This document shows, one piece after another, positions 61,521 through 64,000 of a stretch of DNA of 64,000 nucleotides. This DNA is from Persicitalea sp963803495 (GTDB taxonomy: Bacteria; Bacteroidota; Bacteroidia; Cytophagales; Spirosomataceae), in assembly GCA_963803495.1 (NCBI GenBank), contig CAWDMP010000002.1, positions 3,348,001 to 3,412,000 on the forward strand, written 5' to 3'. Position 1 is the first letter of the stretch. The number at the start of each line of letters is the position of its first letter. Position numbers and translations under genes: made by a program. Under the pieces are notes generated by a model. The model was not told the DNA's origin. It worked only from the letters and a program-made list of their open reading frames with translations, and searched no databases.

Positions 61521-63725
61521 CTACTTCACCACCAGTACTTTCGTGAGCTCGGCGGCTTGTCCGGGCCGGGCGTCCTCGCGTTGCAAGCGCAGGATAAACA
61601 TCCCATTGGCCGCTTCGGGCAGGCGCACCTGCTCCTTATGCTGGCCTTGTCCGGTCAGGGCTTTGGTCCAAATAGGTCGGCCCAGCATATCGTTCACGTT
61701 CAGCGAAGCCCGCTGGCCGGGGGCCAGGTAGAAGCTCGCCTCGAAGCTACCCGTGGTGGGGTTGGGATAGGTGGCCAGGGGCGTAGCCTGGGCGGTGATT
61801 TCCGCCTCGGCCGACAGGCGCGCGGCGGGGTTGTCGCCATCGGTGCAAAGCTGACGGAAGCATAGGTAGCCGCCGCCCGTGGCCATCGTGATTGAGTTAT
61901 TGCCTGCATTGAGCGCAAAGGTACCCAGGCTCATCGTCCGGTACGACTGGTCGCCCGGCGTTTGGGGAAGGGTCATCGTGCGAATCATACCATTAATCAT
62001 CAGCCTCAGTTGGGCCGCCCCTTCGATGGCGCGGTAGGTCAGCGTCAGCGTTTTGCTGCTGGCCGAGGCCTGGTTGAGCGTGTAGCTTTTGACCTCAAAC
62101 TGATTGCCTGAACACTGGTCGCCGAGCGCGAGGCAGGCTTCAGGAACGGGTACGGGGGGCGGCGGTGGTGGGGTGGCACTGCCGTCGGTGCAGAGTTCGC
62201 GGAAGCACAGGTAGCCGCCGCCAGTGGCCATCGTGATGGCATTGTTTCCCGCGTTGAGAGCGTAGGTACCCAGGTCCATCGTCCGGTAAGACTGGTCGCC
62301 CGGCGTTTGGGGCAGTACCTTCGTATGCAGCGTACCGTTGATCATGAGCCGCAGGGTGGTGGGCTGCTCCTGAGCGCGGTAGGTCAGCTTCAGCATTCTA
62401 CCGCCAGCCGAGGCTTGGTTGAGCGTGTAGCTTTTCGTCTCGAACTGGTTGCCCGAGCACTGGTCGCCGAGGGCGAGGCAATTGGTGGGTGTTGGCGGTG
62501 GTGGGGTGGACGCACCGCTGGTGCAAAGCTGGCGGAAGCAGATGTAGCCGCCGCCGCTAGCAAACGTAATCGTGTTACTACCCGATTTGAGAGGAAAATT
62601 GCCAATGGCTACGGTATTATACGCTAAGTTGCTTAGCGTTTGAGGAAGTGTCGTCGTATGCAACACCCCGTTTATCATCATCCGTAGCGTAGGCCTTTCC
62701 TCAGAGGCGCGGTAAATTAATGTGAGGTCCTGGTTGCCTCCGGTGGAGTTAAGCGTAAATGATTTTGTCTCGGAGGCATTGCCTGAGCATTGGTCACCTA
62801 GAGCGAGGCAGTTGACAGTTCTGGTGCCGTCACACAGGGGCAGGGTAGCAACAGGATCAGCTTGAAGGCCATTATCTCCGATACCCCTGAATACCCTCAA
62901 TCCGTCGACTAAATTAGGTAAACAAGTGATTTTATCGGCGTCGATAATCAATGTTTCAAGAGTGCTAGGAAGAGTGGGAAGACTGGTGATTTCATTTGAC
63001 GCGCAATTGAGTTTGACAAGTTTTGGGGGTAGAGTGGGCAGGCTAGTCAAATTATTGATCCCACAGTACAACTCCTCCAGACTTACCGGCAATTTGGGAA
63101 GCGTATTCAAGCCGTTGTTGATACAGAATAGAACTTCCAGGCTCTCCGGTAGACTTGGAAGTGTCCTAAGATTGGTATTATAACTGCTAGACAGTTGTCT
63201 AAGTCCTGCCGGCAAAGTCGGTAAATTGGTTAGCTGCTGGTTTTTCGAACAATCCAGAAAGAGGAGGCCAGAAGGGAGAGCAGGAAGCGAGGTTAACTTA
63301 TTGTCAGAGACGTTCAACAGTATGGTGCTGGCGGGTAGCATCGGCAGGCTTTGGAGTTTGTTCCCTCCAAGTCCCCAAATTTCTAACCTGCTCGGCATAG
63401 TGGGTAGGCTGGTGAGTTGGTTGTTATAGCTTATGAGGATTCTCAGTTCTGTGAAGCCTGCAATACCCTCGATACTTGCTATGTTCCTGTTATCAATAGC
63501 CAGTCTGTTCAAGTTTTTGGCCGATGCCAGCAAGTTGTTATTTGCATCAATACAAGTAGGGCATTGCTCCCGAATGGCCTGAGCGAAGTTCGCGTCGGGA
63601 ATGTTCTGGGCATTGGCAGAGTGCGCGCCCAGCCAAAGCATATTGAAAAGAACGCTACAGGTTAGCTGCGCTAAGCGACGGAAGTAGCCTCCCCGCCGAC
63701 TAAAAAATTGTGTAGTGATTCGCAT
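61521..63725 (-). CDS. T9SS type A surface protein with one LRR block and three CBM-like domains
   Basis: A 734-residue secreted paralogue of the preceding gene. The N-terminus has LTCSVLFNMLWLGAHSANAQ as signal peptide, then IPDANFAQAIREQCPTCIDA. LPX-type LRRs follow to about residue 285 (LTSLPALPSGLLFLDCSKNQ). Three CLALGDQCSGN domains occupy about 310-635, the last two closely alike. The type A domain (YPNPTTGSFEASFYLAPGQ) ends VLVVK. Its last 230 bp are nearly identical to those of the two upstream paralogues. Likely surface adhesin or glycan binder. Confidence 0.87.
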   Translation of the reverse strand: MRITTQFFSRRGGYFRRLAQLTCSVLFNMLWLGAHSANAQNIPDANFAQAIREQCPTCIDANNNLLASAKNLNRLAIDNRNIASIEGIAGFTELRILISYNNQLTSLPTMPSRLEIWGLGGNKLQSLPMLPASTILLNVSDNKLTSLPALPSGLLFLDCSKNQQLTNLPTLPAGLRQLSSSYNTNLRTLPSLPESLEVLFCINNGLNTLPKLPVSLEELYCGINNLTSLPTLPPKLVKLNCASNEITSLPTLPSTLETLIIDADKITCLPNLVDGLRVFRGIGDNGLQADPVATLPLCDGTRTVNCLALGDQCSGNASETKSFTLNSTGGNQDLTLIYRASEERPTLRMMINGVLHTTTLPQTLSNLAYNTVAIGNFPLKSGSNTITFASGGGYICFRQLCTSGASTPPPPTPTNCLALGDQCSGNQFETKSYTLNQASAGGRMLKLTYRAQEQPTTLRLMINGTLHTKVLPQTPGDQSYRTMDLGTYALNAGNNAITMATGGGYLCFRELCTDGSATPPPPPPVPVPEACLALGDQCSGNQFEVKSYTLNQASASSKTLTLTYRAIEGAAQLRLMINGMIRTMTLPQTPGDQSYRTMSLGTFALNAGNNSITMATGGGYLCFRQLCTDGDNPAARLSAEAEITAQATPLATYPNPTTGSFEASFYLAPGQRASLNVNDMLGRPIWTKALTGQGQHKEQVRLPEAANGMFILRLQREDARPGQAAELTKVLVVK

Positions 63726-63856
63726 AGGGTTTTTGGGTTTTAAGTGAAAGAAATAGGTGATTGAATTTCAATAGTGACAAAGATTCCGCCCTTCATCTAG
63801 ACATACAATACCGTAAATAGGGTATTTTACTCGGAAAAAGCAGGAATTTATTAAAC

Positions 63857-63876
63857 GGTCGGTCTGAGCAGAATGG
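63857..63876. repeat. 20-bp repeat GGTCGGTCTGAGCAGAATGG
   Basis: Differs at one position from 52721-52740 and shares the CAGTCTGAGC-like core with the 39027-39085 palindrome. Lies upstream of the 734-aa gene next to a family terminator. Confidence 0.6.
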
Positions 63877-63908
63877 GCCGATGCGTCGTCAGTCATACGC
63901 GCCTTAAA

Positions 63909-63952
63909 TAAGAAAAAGGGGGAACAACCTTTCGGCCGTTCCCCCTTTCTTA
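63909..63952 (-). terminator. Family terminator (member 5) of a gene beyond the window
   Basis: AAAGGGGGAACAACC and GGCCGTTCCCCCTTT around TTTC. It lies upstream of the 734-aa gene, so it should end a further minus-strand gene to the right, perhaps another paralogue. The remaining bases to 64000 show nothing else. Confidence 0.75.
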
Positions 63953-64000
63953 TAAACGTCTAAACCTTGTCGTTGGCCTTAGAGCTTTGTAGGAAATAGG

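Overview
The window is chromosomal DNA from a member of the Bacteroidota, most likely a Cytophagales/Spirosomataceae-type bacterium. The evidence is type IX secretion (T9SS) cargo with type A and type B (CHU_C) C-terminal signals, a PorP/SprF protein, TAnnTTTG-type -7 boxes, little sign of Shine-Dalgarno sites, and families such as imelysin, DUF4856, HTTM, NIPSNAP, Uma2 and VPS10-like BNR proteins. Most genes are GC-rich with a strong codon bias, which produces long meaningless antisense frames; a few AT-rich islands (about 9.1-11.8 kb and 20-22.6 kb) look foreign.

Layout. 0-5 kb: start of pdhA, divergent recF, a hicB/hicA pair whose toxin is broken by a stop codon, then a BlaI-type repressor with an M56 sensor peptidase preceded by three identical-length dyads. 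5-6.8 kb: MFS transporter and YigZ/IMPACT gene. 6.8-9.1 kb: a toxin-antitoxin island (PIN + partner, DUF5615 + DUF433, a lone nucleotidyltransferase, an orphan). 9.1-12.1 kb: an AT-rich operon of a frameshifted nucleotidyltransferase, an OLD/RecF-like AAA ATPase and an unrecognised 303-aa protein, the best candidate for an undescribed defence module. 12.1-20 kb: RecD-like helicase, WYL regulator, methyltransferase, MATE pump, HflX, tRNA-Arg(CCU), amidohydrolase. 20-24.5 kb: DUF1016 nuclease, gene remnants and hairpin repeats, DUF3267 protein, broken M14 peptidase. 24.7-30.8 kb: iron-type operon DUF4856 lipoprotein - imelysin - HTTM protein - TonB receptor. 30.8-49 kb: Uma2 nuclease, lytic transglycosylase, xylulokinase, ferredoxin reductase, outer-membrane protein, VPS10/BNR protein, LRR protein, a type B T9SS protein divergent from PorP/SprF, NIPSNAP protein, Gfo/Idh/MocA oxidoreductase. 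49-64 kb: four giant T9SS surface proteins, all on the minus strand. They carry LRRs, a seven-repeat propeller, a parallel beta-helix and ten copies of a cysteine-bounded CBM-like domain. The genes are punctuated by five copies of one terminator hairpin family and other shared intergenic repeats.

Quality note. Many otherwise well-conserved genes are broken by single-base insertions (nucleotidyltransferase 1, M14 peptidase 2, transglycosylase 1, xylulokinase 4, outer-membrane protein 1, type B T9SS protein at least 1). Because every clear case is +1, uncorrected sequencing or assembly insertions are at least as likely as real pseudogenes. The hicA defect is a substitution and may be genuine.
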